Source of the DNA: DASSQJ01 sp963773655
Lineage (GTDB): Bacteria; Actinomycetota; Actinomycetes; Actinomycetales; Dermatophilaceae
NCBI GenBank assembly: GCA_963773655.1
Contig: CAVZBX010000001.1
Coordinates: 682,001-746,000, forward strand
DNA length: 64,000 bases
Direction of reading: 5' to 3'
The notes beneath the pieces were generated by a model. It had not been told where the DNA came from. It made no database searches and saw nothing but the letters and a program-made list of their open reading frames with translations. Of the stretch, positions 42,140 to 50,891 are shown one piece after another; position 1 is the stretch's first letter, and each line of letters starts with the position of its first letter. Position numbers and translations under genes: made by a program.

Positions 42140-43270
42140 CTACCGGACCCGCGACCCGATGCTCGCCGACCGCAGGAGGTGCTCGAGCTGCGCGTCGCGG
42201 CGGGCCTCGGCGTGGTGGCGGGACATGAACCCGATGCCCCGCCCCGCCAGTGCGGCCCGCCGCTGCGGGTCGCGGGCGAGTCGGCGGACCGCTGCGGCGA
42301 GGGCCCGGCTGCTCCTCGGGGTGGTGGTCACGGTGAACCCGGCGAAGCGGCGGTGCCCCTCGAACGTCGCCGTCCGGAAGCCGAGGACCGGTACGCCGAG
42401 CCCGGCCAGCTCGAGCTCGACGCCGGTCGGGTGGGCGTGGAGGTGGGGCAGCACCGCGAGGTCGGCGGCCGCGGCCACGGCACCCATCCGGCCGACGTGC
42501 GTGCCCAGGGGCCCGGCGAGCCGCACGTGCGGCCCCGCGGCCGCGCGCAGCCGCTCCTCCAGCGGCCCGGTGCCGTGCAGGACCAGCTCGTGCTCGACAC
42601 CCCAGCGCTCCAGCAGCCGCGACGCCGCGACCGCGTACTGGGGGCCGTCCGCGGGGTGGAGCCGCCCGACGAACACCATCCGCAGGACCCCGTCCGGAGG
42701 CCCGCCGGGGCGGGGCCGGGGATCGGCGCGGGCCACCTCCTCGGCGGTCAGCGGGCTGTCGAAGTAGAGCAGGGGTGGCACGCGGTGCCGGACCTGGGCG
42801 TGCTCGTGGTACGTCGCCCAGGCGCCCCAGCCGTTGCACTGGAGCCCGTCCGCGGCCGCGAGCACGGTGCGCGCCGTCCACAGCTCGCGCACGGCACGGA
42901 CGGCCGTCCCGGGAAGTGCAGCCGTCCGCGACGCCTGGGTGTACCGGAGCCGCTGGACGGCGGTCGAGTGGGCGACGACGACGGTGGGCAGCCGGCGGGC
43001 GAGGCGGGTGAGCCGGGGGTCGAGCGGCATCCGCACGGCGTCGGCGCCCAGCCGCTCCACCGCCGCGACCGCCTCCCCGGCGACCACGTCGACACCGGCG
43101 TCGGCGAGCCGCGGGAGGGCGACGTCGCGGAGCTCGTCGTCGCCGTGGGCCCGGAGCACCAGGCTGACCCGGCCCGGCCACCTCGCGGCGAGCGCCCGCA
43201 CCTCGCGCACCGTCGTCTCGTCCGGGGCCGCGGAGGCGCCGGGGGACAGGACGACGGCCAGGTGCGGCAT
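42140..43270 (-). CDS. Glycosyltransferase family 4-like protein
   Basis: A 376-residue GT-B type protein. VVLSPGASAAPDETTVREV at the N-terminus, VVVAHSTAVQRLRYTQ, MVFVGRLHPADGPQYAVAA, LVLHGTGPLEERL and LPHLHAHPTGVELELAGLGV (donor-site pattern) are seen. It is a single gene between tRNA-Leu and bcp, away from the main glycan cluster and on the opposite strand from both neighbours. The donor and acceptor are unknown. Confidence 0.82.
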   Translation of the reverse strand: MPHLAVVLSPGASAAPDETTVREVRALAARWPGRVSLVLRAHGDDELRDVALPRLADAGVDVVAGEAVAAVERLGADAVRMPLDPRLTRLARRLPTVVVAHSTAVQRLRYTQASRTAALPGTAVRAVRELWTARTVLAAADGLQCNGWGAWATYHEHAQVRHRVPPLLYFDSPLTAEEVARADPRPRPGGPPDGVLRMVFVGRLHPADGPQYAVAASRLLERWGVEHELVLHGTGPLEERLRAAAGPHVRLAGPLGTHVGRMGAVAAAADLAVLPHLHAHPTGVELELAGLGVPVLGFRTATFEGHRRFAGFTVTTTPRSSRALAAAVRRLARDPQRRAALAGRGIGFMSRHHAEARRDAQLEHLLRSASIGSRVR

Positions 43271-43385
43271 CCACCGAGTCTACGGACCACGGCCTCGCAT
43301 CCGTGCAGGCCGGACGCCCGGCCACCGGCGCCGCGGCGCTCGCGGTAGGTTGGCGCCAGCACCGCCGACACCGAGGAGGACCCCC

Positions 43386-43856
43386 GTGGCCGACCGGCTG
43401 CAGCCCGGCGACACCGCGCCGGACTTCACCCTGCCCGACGACACCGGCACCCAGGTCGCCCTGTCCGGCCAGCGCGGGCGGAAGGTGATCGTCTACTTCT
43501 ACCCGGCGGCGATGACCCCCGGGTGCACGAAGCAGGCCTGCGACTTCAGCGAGTCCCTCGAGTCGCTGGAACGGGACGGGTACGCGGTGCTGGGCATCTC
43601 GCCGGACCCGCCGGCGAAGCTCGCCCGCTTCCGCGAGCGCGACCACCTCACCATCCCGCTGCTCTCCGACGCCGACCGGTCGGTGATGCAGGCCTGGGGC
43701 GCCTACGGCGAGAAGAAGCTCTACGGCAAGACGGTCGAGGGCGTCATCCGCAGCACGGTGGTCCTCGACGAGCAGGGCACCGTCACGCACGCGTGGTACA
43801 ACGTCAAGGCCACGGGCCACGTCGCCAAGCTCCGCCGCGACCTCGGACTCGAGTGA
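43386..43856 (+). CDS. bcp: Thioredoxin-dependent peroxiredoxin, BCP/PrxQ type
   Basis: A 156-residue peroxidase reducing hydroperoxides with thioredoxin. PGDTAPDFTLPDDTG, VIVYFYPAAMTPGCTKQACD (peroxidatic and, five residues on, resolving Cys) and GKTVEGVIRSTVV are family signatures. The GTG at 43386 follows GAGGAGG. The usual P-A/K-D-x-T-P-G-C context is kept, so the enzyme should be active. DUF3618 and Cpn10 genes follow within a few bases on the same strand. Confidence 0.95.
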   Translation: MADRLQPGDTAPDFTLPDDTGTQVALSGQRGRKVIVYFYPAAMTPGCTKQACDFSESLESLERDGYAVLGISPDPPAKLARFRERDHLTIPLLSDADRSVMQAWGAYGEKKLYGKTVEGVIRSTVVLDEQGTVTHAWYNVKATGHVAKLRRDLGLE

Positions 43857-43863
43857 GGACCAG

Positions 43864-44148
43864 ATGAGCCAGACCAGCTCCGCCAGCACGCCCCCACCGT
43901 CGATCGCCACCCTCGACGCCGAGCTCACGGCCCGCCGCGAACGGCTGGCCGCCACCATCGACGAGCTCGTCGAGAAGGCCAGCCCGAGGAACATCCTCCA
44001 GCGCCAGGCCGAGGCGGCCAAGGCACGCTGGGCCGACGTCGCCACCACCCCGGAGGGCGAGCTCCGCGTCGAGCGGCTCGCCGTGGTCGTCGCGGTGGTC
44101 ACGGTCGTCGGGGGACTTGTCGTCTACCGGCGCCTGCGCCGGCGCTGA
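43864..44148 (+). CDS. DUF3618 family membrane-anchored protein
   Basis: A 94-residue protein. LDAELTARRERLAATIDEL and VEKASPRNILQRQAEAAKA form a long charged helix, typical of DUF3618, and a single C-terminal membrane helix (LAVVVAVVTVVGGLVVY) ends in an Arg-rich tail. The function is unknown. It starts 7 bp after bcp, with which it is commonly paired in actinobacteria. Confidence 0.85.
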   Translation: MSQTSSASTPPPSIATLDAELTARRERLAATIDELVEKASPRNILQRQAEAAKARWADVATTPEGELRVERLAVVVAVVTVVGGLVVYRRLRRR

Positions 44149-44150
44149 CG

Positions 44151-44492
44151 GTGCCCGAGGGCTCGCGGGAGGCGCGTGGGCGCCTCCCGATCCGGATGCT
44201 GCACGACCGCGTGCTCGTCGGGTTGGAGGGCGAGGCCGGCGAGCGGCGGTCCGGCGGGGGCATCGTCATCCCCGCCACGGCGAGCATGGGCAAGCGTCTC
44301 TCCTGGGGCGGGGTCGTGGCGACCGGCCCCAACGTGCGGCAGGTCGAGGTGGGCGACCGGGTCCTGTTCGACCCGGAGGACCGCGCCGAGGTCGAGATCG
44401 GAGCCAGGGAGTACGTGCTCCTGCGTGAGCGGGACCTCCACGCGGTCGCGGCGCCCCGTGTCCAGGAGGGGAGCACCGGGCTCTACCTCTGA
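44151..44492 (+). CDS. Cpn10/GroES-family protein
   Basis: A 113-residue protein. IRMLHDRVLVGLEGEAGERR, a mobile-loop-like SGGGIVIPATAS and GPNVRQVEVGDRVLFDPED match the GroES fold, with a GTG start 2 bp after DUF3618. It lacks the neighbouring groEL, so it is likely a second Cpn10 paralog rather than the main co-chaperonin. The first 14 residues and last 10 extend beyond the domain. The gene converges on the GT2 gene with a 6-bp gap. Confidence 0.8.
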   Translation: MPEGSREARGRLPIRMLHDRVLVGLEGEAGERRSGGGIVIPATASMGKRLSWGGVVATGPNVRQVEVGDRVLFDPEDRAEVEIGAREYVLLRERDLHAVAAPRVQEGSTGLYL

Positions 44493-44498
44493 GGCCGC

Positions 44499-45515
44499 TC
44501 AGCGACCCGGGGGTCCCCGCCGCTCACGCTCGACCTCCACCGCCTTCTGCTCGCGGTAGGCGTCCTGGTCCGACGTGCCGTGCCGGCGGCCGGCAAGGGC
44601 GGCCGACTCCACGGCGAGGGCGACCAGCCTCCCGCCGACGCCGACCGGCAGCAGCGGCAGCAGCCGGTCGACCCAGCGTCCGGCACGGGCCGCGGCCGAG
44701 CGCCGAGGCAGGGCGACGGCCAGCACCCTCGTGGCGGCGCGCCAGGCGCGCGCGCCGGCCGAGCGAGCCCCGTCGGTAGACGGCAGGGCCGTCGTGCCGG
44801 GGTGGTCGCGCTCGAAGCGCACCTCCGAGGCGCCGCTCACCCACGCCCGCGGGGCGCGGGTTCGCACGTCCGGAGCGGCGCCGCGGTGGTCGATCTCGAG
44901 CCGGGGGTCGACGATGATGGTCACCCCCGAGGCGGCCAGGCGCAGACCGAGGTCGGAGTCCTCGCGGTACGAGTAGGCCTCGTCGAAGCCACCCACCGCC
45001 TCGACGTCGGCCCGACGGGCCGAGTTGTGGGCGGCCCAGTGCCGCCACCGCTCCGCGGGAGTGCGGCCGAGGACGCCGGCCACGGCGCGAGCACTCGCCG
45101 CCCGCCCGTAGGCGCGCGCGTAGGGGGAGTCGGGCAGCACGTCCCTCGTCGGTCCGATGACCCCGACCCGTGCGCCTGCCGCGTGGTGGGCGAGGTGCAG
45201 CCGGACCATCCCGGGCCGCGGGGTGAGGTCGTCGTCGCAGCGGATCACGACCTCGCCGCAGGCGGCCGCGTACCCGGCGTTCAGCGCCCCGGCCACCCCC
45301 GTGGAGACCTCTCGCCGGACGATGCGCAGGGGGAGGAGCTCGACCCAGCGCCCGAGTACCTCCTCCGTCTCCGGGTCCGTCCCGTCGACGACGACGACGA
45401 GCTCCCACGGCTCGTCGGTGTCCTGGGCCGCGAGGGCCGCGAGCAGGGGTGGCAGCCGGTGGGCTCCGCGGTGGGTGGGCACGACCACCGATGCGCGGGG
45501 CGGCGCCTGTTCCAT
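44499..45515 (-). CDS. Family 2 glycosyltransferase
   Basis: A 338-residue GT-A enzyme. ASVVVPTHRGAHRLPPLL, LVVVVDGTDPETEEVL, the DxD-type VIRCDDDLTPRPGMV and AYSYREDSDLGLRL (catalytic ED) are clear. The C-terminal 100 residues contain a weak hydrophobic stretch that may touch the membrane. The ATG at 45515 is preferred over an upstream start that would run through the tRNA-Lys terminator. Acceptor and donor are unknown. Confidence 0.88.
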   Translation of the reverse strand: MEQAPPRASVVVPTHRGAHRLPPLLAALAAQDTDEPWELVVVVDGTDPETEEVLGRWVELLPLRIVRREVSTGVAGALNAGYAAACGEVVIRCDDDLTPRPGMVRLHLAHHAAGARVGVIGPTRDVLPDSPYARAYGRAASARAVAGVLGRTPAERWRHWAAHNSARRADVEAVGGFDEAYSYREDSDLGLRLAASGVTIIVDPRLEIDHRGAAPDVRTRAPRAWVSGASEVRFERDHPGTTALPSTDGARSAGARAWRAATRVLAVALPRRSAAARAGRWVDRLLPLLPVGVGGRLVALAVESAALAGRRHGTSDQDAYREQKAVEVERERRGPPGR

Positions 45516-45546
45516 GGCCCCTCCGCGGGACGGTCCGGATGCGGGA

Positions 45547-45572
45547 GAGGCTCCCCGCGACCGGGGAGCCTC
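45547..45572 (-). terminator. Terminator after tRNA-Lys
   Basis: Arms 45547-45556 and 45563-45572 form a 10-bp perfect stem with a 6-nt loop, 14 bp beyond the CCA end of tRNA-Lys on the minus strand. Confidence 0.7.
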
Positions 45573-45585
45573 CGTGCTGGTGGGG

Positions 45586-45661
<76 letters not shown>

Positions 45662-45713
45662 GCGACCGCAGACATTATCAGCAGCCGCCGGGTGCCGTGA
45701 AATCGACGGCGCC

Positions 45714-46328
45714 TCAGGACGGGGGGTCCGAGGGGCCGCCCCGGCGCCGCCGGAGCAGCAGCACGCCACCCGCCAGCACCGGTGCCACGACGAGCGCGAC
45801 GAGCACGGGGACGACCCATCCGGGAGTGCCCGCGGCGGTCGCCGACGCAGATGCCGCATCCGCGGTGGGTGTCGCGGTGGGACTCGCCTCCGGGGAGGTG
45901 GTGCCGCTCGGTTCGGCACTCGTGGCGGAGGCCGACGGCGAGGGGGTGCTCGGGCCCACGGTGGTGGTGAACGCGAAGGTCCCCGACACCGGGTGCCCGT
46001 CGACGCTCACGACGCGGTAGGTGACGCGGTGCTCGCCCGCGGGCAGGTCGGGGGAGAGGGCCTGGGTGACGTCGCGGCCTTCGGTGGCCGGCTCGCCGTC
46101 CGCCTCGTCGCCGCCCGGCCCCTCCACGAGCACCCGGACGAACCGGGCGTTGACCTCCTCGCTGAAGGTGAGCCTCACCTCGCCCACGGTCTCCACGGTG
46201 TCCCCGTCGGCGGGGGTGGTGGCCAGCAGCTGTGCGTGGGTGACGAGCGCGGCACCGGCGGGCGCGCAGACCCCGACCGCGCCCAGCACCGTGGCGAGGA
46301 GCACGAGCACGGCGCGGTGGGTGGTCAT
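45714..46328 (-). CDS. CopC-domain copper-resistance-type exported protein
   Basis: A 204-residue protein. A signal peptide (about 1-27, AGA|A) is followed by a CopC domain starting with HAQLLATTPADGDTVET, which supplies the copper-binding His, and then VRLTFSEEVNARFV and YRVVSVDGHPVSGTFAFT. A Ser/Thr/Ala/Pro-rich linker leads to a C-terminal membrane helix and RRRR tail, anchoring it on the outer face of the membrane. No CopD gene is adjacent. It lies between two tRNA genes on the same strand. Confidence 0.88.
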   Translation of the reverse strand: MTTHRAVLVLLATVLGAVGVCAPAGAALVTHAQLLATTPADGDTVETVGEVRLTFSEEVNARFVRVLVEGPGGDEADGEPATEGRDVTQALSPDLPAGEHRVTYRVVSVDGHPVSGTFAFTTTVGPSTPSPSASATSAEPSGTTSPEASPTATPTADAASASATAAGTPGWVVPVLVALVVAPVLAGGVLLLRRRRGGPSDPPS

Positions 46329-46402
46329 GCCGCCATCGTCGCAAACCGCGGCGGGGCCGCGCGCGGGCGCCCCCGGGAGGCGGCCGGCCCTGGGGACGCG
46401 GA

Positions 46403-46429
46403 ATGCCCCGGTCGGCGTGACCGGGGCAT
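46403..46429 (-). terminator. Terminator after tRNA-His
   Basis: An 11-bp perfect inverted repeat (46403-46413 and 46419-46429) with a 5-nt loop, 6 bp beyond the CCA end of tRNA-His on the minus strand. Confidence 0.75.
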
Positions 46430-46434
46430 CGGCG

Positions 46435-46510
46435 TGGGGTGAGTGACGGGACTTGAACCCGCGGCCCCCTGGACCACAACCAGGTGCTCTACCAGCTGAG
46501 CTACACCCAC
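46435..46510 (-). tRNA. tRNA-His (anticodon GTG), CCA encoded
   Basis: Acceptor GTGGGTG/CACTCAC with one G-U pair, anticodon stem CCTGG/CCAGG with loop TTGTGGT giving GTG, and T loop GTTCAAGTC. A G just before the 5' end (46511 on the minus strand) can serve as the required G-1. The discriminator is C at 46438 and CCA lies at 46435-46437. Confidence 0.97.
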
Positions 46511-46570
46511 CACGGCGGGCGCATGGCATCCGAGGATGTCGTGCGCCCGCAGCGCGGACCATCGTACCCG

Positions 46571-47255
46571 CTACGAGGAGGTGCTCCCGACCGACTCCCC
46601 CCCGGTGCCCTCGGCCCCGGTCCCGTTGCCGTGGTCGACGACGTACCGGGCCGCGAGGGTGCGCAGCTCCTCGCTGGACCGGCCCGGGGGGTCGACGAAG
46701 ACGGCGCCCCGGTAGTAGCGCAGCTCGGCGATCGACTCGCGGATGTCGGCGAGGGCACGGTGCCCGCCGCTCTTCGTCGGGGCGGCGAAGTAGGCGCGGG
46801 GGTACCAGCGCCGGGACAGCTCCTTGATCGAGGAGACGTCGATGATGCGGTAGTGCAGGTGCGCCTCGAGCTCGGGCATGTCGCGGGCGAGGAAGGCGCG
46901 GTCGGTGGCCACGGTGTTGCCCCCCAGCGGTGCCTTGCCGGCCTCGGGCACCCAGGTCGCGGACGTACTCGAGCACCCGGTGCTGGGCCTCCTCCAGGGT
47001 GACCCCGCCGTCGAGCTCGTCGAGCAGCCCGGACGTCGTGTGCATGTCGCGGACGAAGTCGCCCATCTGCTCCAGCGCCTCGGCGGACGGGCGCACGACG
47101 ACGTCGACACCGTCGCCGAGCACCGTCAGCTCGAAGTCGGTGACGAGCGCGGCGACCTCGACGAGGGCGTCGTGATCCAGCGACAGGCCGGTCATCTCGC
47201 AGTCGATCCACACGATGCGGTCGGTGAGGGCGCGGTCGCCGGGAGATGGAGGCAT
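46571..47255 (-). CDS. orn: Oligoribonuclease (one frameshift)
   Basis: Degrades short RNA oligomers and pGpG. The N-terminal part reads RIVWIDCEMTGLSLDHDALV (exonuclease motif I, DxE) to LEYVRDLG. After removing one C near 46950 it continues WVPEAGKAPLGGNTVATDRA (motif II), RIIDVSSIKELSRRWYP and GGHRALADIRESIAELRYYR (motif III, His and Asp). A break in such a conserved gene is most likely a sequence error. TAGCAT at 47268-47263 on this strand lies 7 nt before the ATG at 47255, a leaderless start. It is divergent from the PrsW-type gene. Confidence 0.88.
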
Positions 47256-47327
47256 GGCGGCCATGCTAGGCCGGGCCGCCCGGGCGGGGGCCGCGGACCG
47301 GCGCACCTGCGGCTAGGGTCACGGGCC

Positions 47328-48491
47328 ATGACCGGGGAGTTCCGCAGGCGGGCACCGGGGTGGCCGCTCGCACGAGGACCCGACCAGCCGTCCGGCGCTG
47401 CGCGCGCTGGCTGCTCACCGGGGTCGGCGACCGTCGGCTTCCTCGTGACGGCCCTCGTCGTCTCGGCCTACCTCGGCGCCACCTTCGGGGTGCAGACGGC
47501 GCTGCTCGCCCTCGCCGTGGCGACGCTCCCCCTGGGCATCGTCATCCCGGCCTTCCTCTGGCTGGACCGGTTCGAGTCCGAACCGACGCGGTACCTCGTC
47601 GTCGCGTTCCTCTGGGGCGCCCTCGTCGCCGCCGTCGTCGCGGCCGTCTTCAACACCAGCGCGATCGCCGTGCTGGAGGTGGCCTCCGACCCCGACGCGG
47701 CGTCACGGCGACGGCCGTGGTGGTGGCGCCCGTGGTGGAGGAGGCTGCCAAGGGGTCCTGGTGCTCCTCGTCTGGTGGGTCCTGCGGCACGAGTTCGACG
47801 GCGTCACCGACGGGATGGTCTACGCGGGGGTCACGGCCGCGGGCTTCGCCTTCACCGAGAACATCCAGTACCTGGCGCAGGCCTACACCGACGGCGGGGG
47901 CGAGGCGCTGACCGCCACCTTCGTCGCCCGCTGCCTGCTCTCGCCGTTCGCGCACCCGATGTTCACGGTGCTCACCGGGGTCGGCGTCGGCATCGCCGCG
48001 ACCTCGCGCACCTGGCTGCCGCGCGTCGTCGCCCCGGTCGTCGGCTACCTACTCGCCGTGCTCGCTCACGCGCTGTGGAACCTCGCCGCGGTCACCGGCG
48101 GCTCCGGGCTGCTCGTCGTCTACCTCCTCGTCGAGGTGCCGGTCTTCCTCGCGTTCGTCGGCTTCGTCGTGTGGGCGCGGCGGCGCGAGGGCCGGCTCAT
48201 CGGCCGGTACCTCCGGCCGTACGCCGACGCGGGGTGGCTCGCCCCGGAGGAGGTGGCGATGCTCTCGTCGATGCCGCGCCGCCGGGAGGCCCGGGTGTGG
48301 GCGCGCGCCAACGCGGGTCCGCGCGGCCTGGCCGCGATGCGGGCGTTCCAGGACACCGCCTCCGAGCTGGCCATGCTGCGGCGCCGGATGCACCACGACG
48401 CGGCCGACTCCCGGGCCCGGGCCCAGGAGCGGGAGCTGCTCCGGCGCTCGCCGGCCGGCGCGAGGAGTTCGTCGGGATGCCCGTCGGGTGA
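47328..48491 (+). CDS. PrsW-family intramembrane metalloprotease (frameshifted)
   Basis: The corrected protein has about eight membrane segments. VVAPVVEEAAKG carries the EExxK motif, GMVYAGVTAAGFAFTENIQY the Fx..EN motif and LAHALWNL the third metal-binding His, as in PrsW/CAAX-like proteases. The frame slips near 47700, near 47755 (one G missing from a G run) and near 48455, after which LAGRREEFVGMPVG ends the chain. TAGGGT at 47314-47319 ends 8 nt before the ATG. PrsW proteins cleave anti-sigma or stress regulators; the target here is unknown. Confidence 0.82.
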   Translation: MTGEFRRRAPGWPLARGPDQPSGAARAGCSPGSATVGFLVTALVVSAYLGATFGVQTALLALAVATLPLGIVIPAFLWLDRFESEPTRYLVVAFLWGALVAAVVAAVFNTSAIAVLEVASDPDAASRRRPWWWRPWWRRLPRGPGAPRLVGPAARVRRRHRRDGLRGGHGRGLRLHREHPVPGAGLHRRRGRGADRHLRRPLPALAVRAPDVHGAHRGRRRHRRDLAHLAAARRRPGRRLPTRRARSRAVEPRRGHRRLRAARRLPPRRGAGLPRVRRLRRVGAAARGPAHRPVPPAVRRRGVARPGGGGDALVDAAPPGGPGVGARQRGSARPGRDAGVPGHRLRAGHAAAPDAPRRGRLPGPGPGAGAAPALAGRREEFVGMPVG

Positions 48492-48532
48492 GGCACCACC
48501 GGCCGCCGGGGGCGGCCTGCGAGGATCCCGCC

Positions 48533-49764
48533 ATGAGCCGAACCGTGGACCTCGCCGAGCGCCTCGCGCCGGAGCTGGTCGCCCTGCGCCGCCGCCTGCA
48601 CCGCCACCCCGAGATCGGGCTGCACCTTCCCGTGACCCAGGCGGCCGTGCTCGAGGCGCTCGAGGGCCTCGACCTCGAGGTGACGACGGGGAGGTCGCTG
48701 AGCTCCGTGGTCGCGGTGCTCCGGGGGTCGGCGCCGGTGGAGGGCGAGCGCCCGGTCGTGCTGCTCCGCGGCGACATGGACGCCCTCCCGGTCACCGAGG
48801 AGGTCGACTGCGACCACACCTCGACCGTCCCCGGCGCCATGCACGCCTGCGGACACGACCTCCACGTCGCTGCGCTCGTCGGTGCGGCCCGCATCCTCCA
48901 CGAGCTGAGGGAGGAGCTGGCCGGTGACGTCGTCCTGATGTTCCAGCCGGGGGAGGAGGGCCCGGGCGGCGCCGAGCCGATGGTCCGGGAGGGACTGCTC
49001 GACGCGGCCGGAGCGCGGGTGACGGCCGCGTACGCCGTGCACGTCACCGCGGCCGAGCACCCCTTCGGGACGTGGTTCTCCCGGCCGGGCGCGCTGATGG
49101 CCTCCGCCGACGAGGTGACCGTGACGGTGCGCGGCGAGGGCGGCCACGGGTCGGCCCCGCACCACGCCCTCGACCCGGTGCCGGTGGCGTGTGAGGTGGT
49201 CCTCGCCCTGCAGAGCGCGGTCACCCGCCGCTTCGACGTCTTCGACCCGGTGGTCGTCACGGCCGGTCGGCTGGCCGCGGGCACGGTGAACAACGTCATC
49301 CCGGACGACGCCGTGGTCGAGCTGACCGTGCGGCCCTGTCCACGCGACGACGGGAGGAGGCCCTCGCGGTCGTGCGGAGGGTCGCCGAGGGCGTCGCCGC
49401 GGCCCACGGGCTCACCACGGACGTCGTCGTCGACCACGGCTACCCGGTCACCCGCAACGACGACGCCGAGTACGCCTTCGCGCGGGGGGTGGTGACCGGG
49501 CTCTTCGGAGAGCGGCGCTGGAGCGAGATGGCGCACCCCGAGATGGGCTCGGAGGACATGTCCGTCGTCATGGAGCGGGTGCCGGGGGCGTACCTCTTCG
49601 TCAGCGCCTGCGCCGGGCCCGACCACACGACGGTCCCCGACAACCACTCGCCGCGGGCCGTCTTCGACGACGCCGTCGTCCCCGACGTCGCGGCCGCGCT
49701 CGCCGAGCTCGCCCTTCGCCGCTGCCGGGTTCCCCGCGGACGGTCGCCACGCCCACCGAGCTGA
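48533..49764 (+). CDS. M20-family metal-dependent amidohydrolase (one frameshift)
   Basis: A peptidase/deacetylase of the hippurate or amino-acid amidohydrolase type. LLRGDMDALPVTEE and MHACGHDLHVAALVGAA carry the metal ligands, MFQPGEEGPGGAEPM the catalytic Glu, and GHGSAPHHALDPV is the dimerisation motif. The frame slips near 49333, where one base is missing before CCTGTCC. The C-terminal part, from RRVAEGVAAAHGL to GSEDMSVVMERVPG, is then intact. The ATG at 48533 gives 410 residues. A hairpin follows. Confidence 0.88.
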
Positions 49765-49792
49765 TGGCTCCTCCCGGGCCCTCGACACCGGG

Positions 49793-49812
49793 GGGCCCGC
49801 GGCCGCGGGCCC
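49793..49812 (+). terminator. Palindromic hairpin after the M20 gene
   Basis: A perfect 20-bp palindrome 28 bp beyond the M20 stop can fold with an 8-bp stem and a 4-nt loop, consistent with termination before the amidotransferase gene. Confidence 0.6.
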
Positions 49813-49973
49813 TGAGCCCCGGGCGACGGGTTGGCCCCTGGCGCTGCTCCGCGCGACGAAACTCACCCCGTGGGGACGATGTGGGGCGCTCGCGCCGGGC
49901 GTTGGCTGGCCCTGGCGGCCCCGTCCGCTGGGGGCGGCGGTCGATCAGTCACTCCCTGTGACAGGAGGCCATC

Positions 49974-50813
49974 ATGTGTCGTTGGCTGGCGTACTCGGGG
50001 TCCCCGGTGCTCCTCGAGGACCTGCTCTACAAGCCGAAGAACTCCCTTGTCGTTCAGAGCAAGCACTCGCTGATGGGGGCGACCACCACCAACGGTGACG
50101 GGTTCGGCGTCGGCTGGTACGGGGCCTACCCGACGCCGGGGCTGTTCCGCAGCACCGAGCCCGCCTGGAACGACATCAACCTGCGTGAGCTGTGCGCCCA
50201 CGCCGCCGCCGGTCGGGTGTTCGCGCACATCCGCGCCTCCACGGGCTCGGCCGTGCAGCAGACGAACTGCCACCCGTTCCGCCACGAGAACTGGCTGTGG
50301 ATGCACAACGGCTACCTCGCCGGCTTCCACGAGATGAAGCGCGACCTGGCGATGGAGGTGGACCCGGACCTGTTCGCCGACATCCAGGGCTCCACGGACT
50401 CGGAGATGCTCTTCTTCCTCGCCCTCAGCTTCGGGCTGCGCGAGGACCCCCGCGCCGGGGTGGCGCGGGCGGTCGGGCTGGTCGAGGAGGTCGGCCGCAG
50501 CCACGGCATCGAGTACCCGGTGCAGATGACGGTCGCGACCACCGACGGGGCCACGACCTGGGCCTTCCGCTACTCCAGCGAGGGGCGCTCCAGGTCGCTG
50601 TTCCAGAGCACCGAGGTGTCGACGCTGCGCTCGCAGTACCCCGACAACCCCGTCCTCCACGAGCTGTCCGACGACGCCCGGCTGGTCGTCTCCGAACCGC
50701 TCGGCGACCTGCAGGGCGCGTGGCGCGAGATCCCCGAGAGCTCCAGCGTGCTCGTGCACGGCGCTGACGACGAGGTGCAGCCCTTCGCGCCCGTCGCCCC
50801 CGTCGCGGTGTAG
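49974..50813 (+). CDS. Class II glutamine amidotransferase (YafJ type)
   Basis: A 279-residue protein beginning MCRWLAYSGSPVLLEDLL, in which Cys2 becomes the N-terminal nucleophile after Met removal. VFAHIRASTGSAVQQTNCHP with FR and WLWMHNGYLAGF are typical Ntn-hydrolase motifs. GAGG-rich bases precede the ATG. The substrate is unknown. It resembles YafJ rather than EgtC of ergothioneine synthesis, whose start differs. A GCS2-type ligase gene follows 78 bp on. Confidence 0.88.
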   Translation: MCRWLAYSGSPVLLEDLLYKPKNSLVVQSKHSLMGATTTNGDGFGVGWYGAYPTPGLFRSTEPAWNDINLRELCAHAAAGRVFAHIRASTGSAVQQTNCHPFRHENWLWMHNGYLAGFHEMKRDLAMEVDPDLFADIQGSTDSEMLFFLALSFGLREDPRAGVARAVGLVEEVGRSHGIEYPVQMTVATTDGATTWAFRYSSEGRSRSLFQSTEVSTLRSQYPDNPVLHELSDDARLVVSEPLGDLQGAWREIPESSSVLVHGADDEVQPFAPVAPVAV

Positions 50814-50891
50814 CGCGTCCCGGGAGATGCCCCGAGGACGCCGAGGGTGACGGGAGACCATCGGCCCTGGGGTGGGTCCACCGTGGCCGTC

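Noticed and set aside
49974..50813. EgtC of ergothioneine synthesis, next to a GCS-like gene
   Set aside because: The start MCRWLAYSGSPV and the lack of egtB or egtD neighbours fit YafJ-type amidotransferases better, and the GCS2 protein is YbdK-like rather than clearly EgtA.
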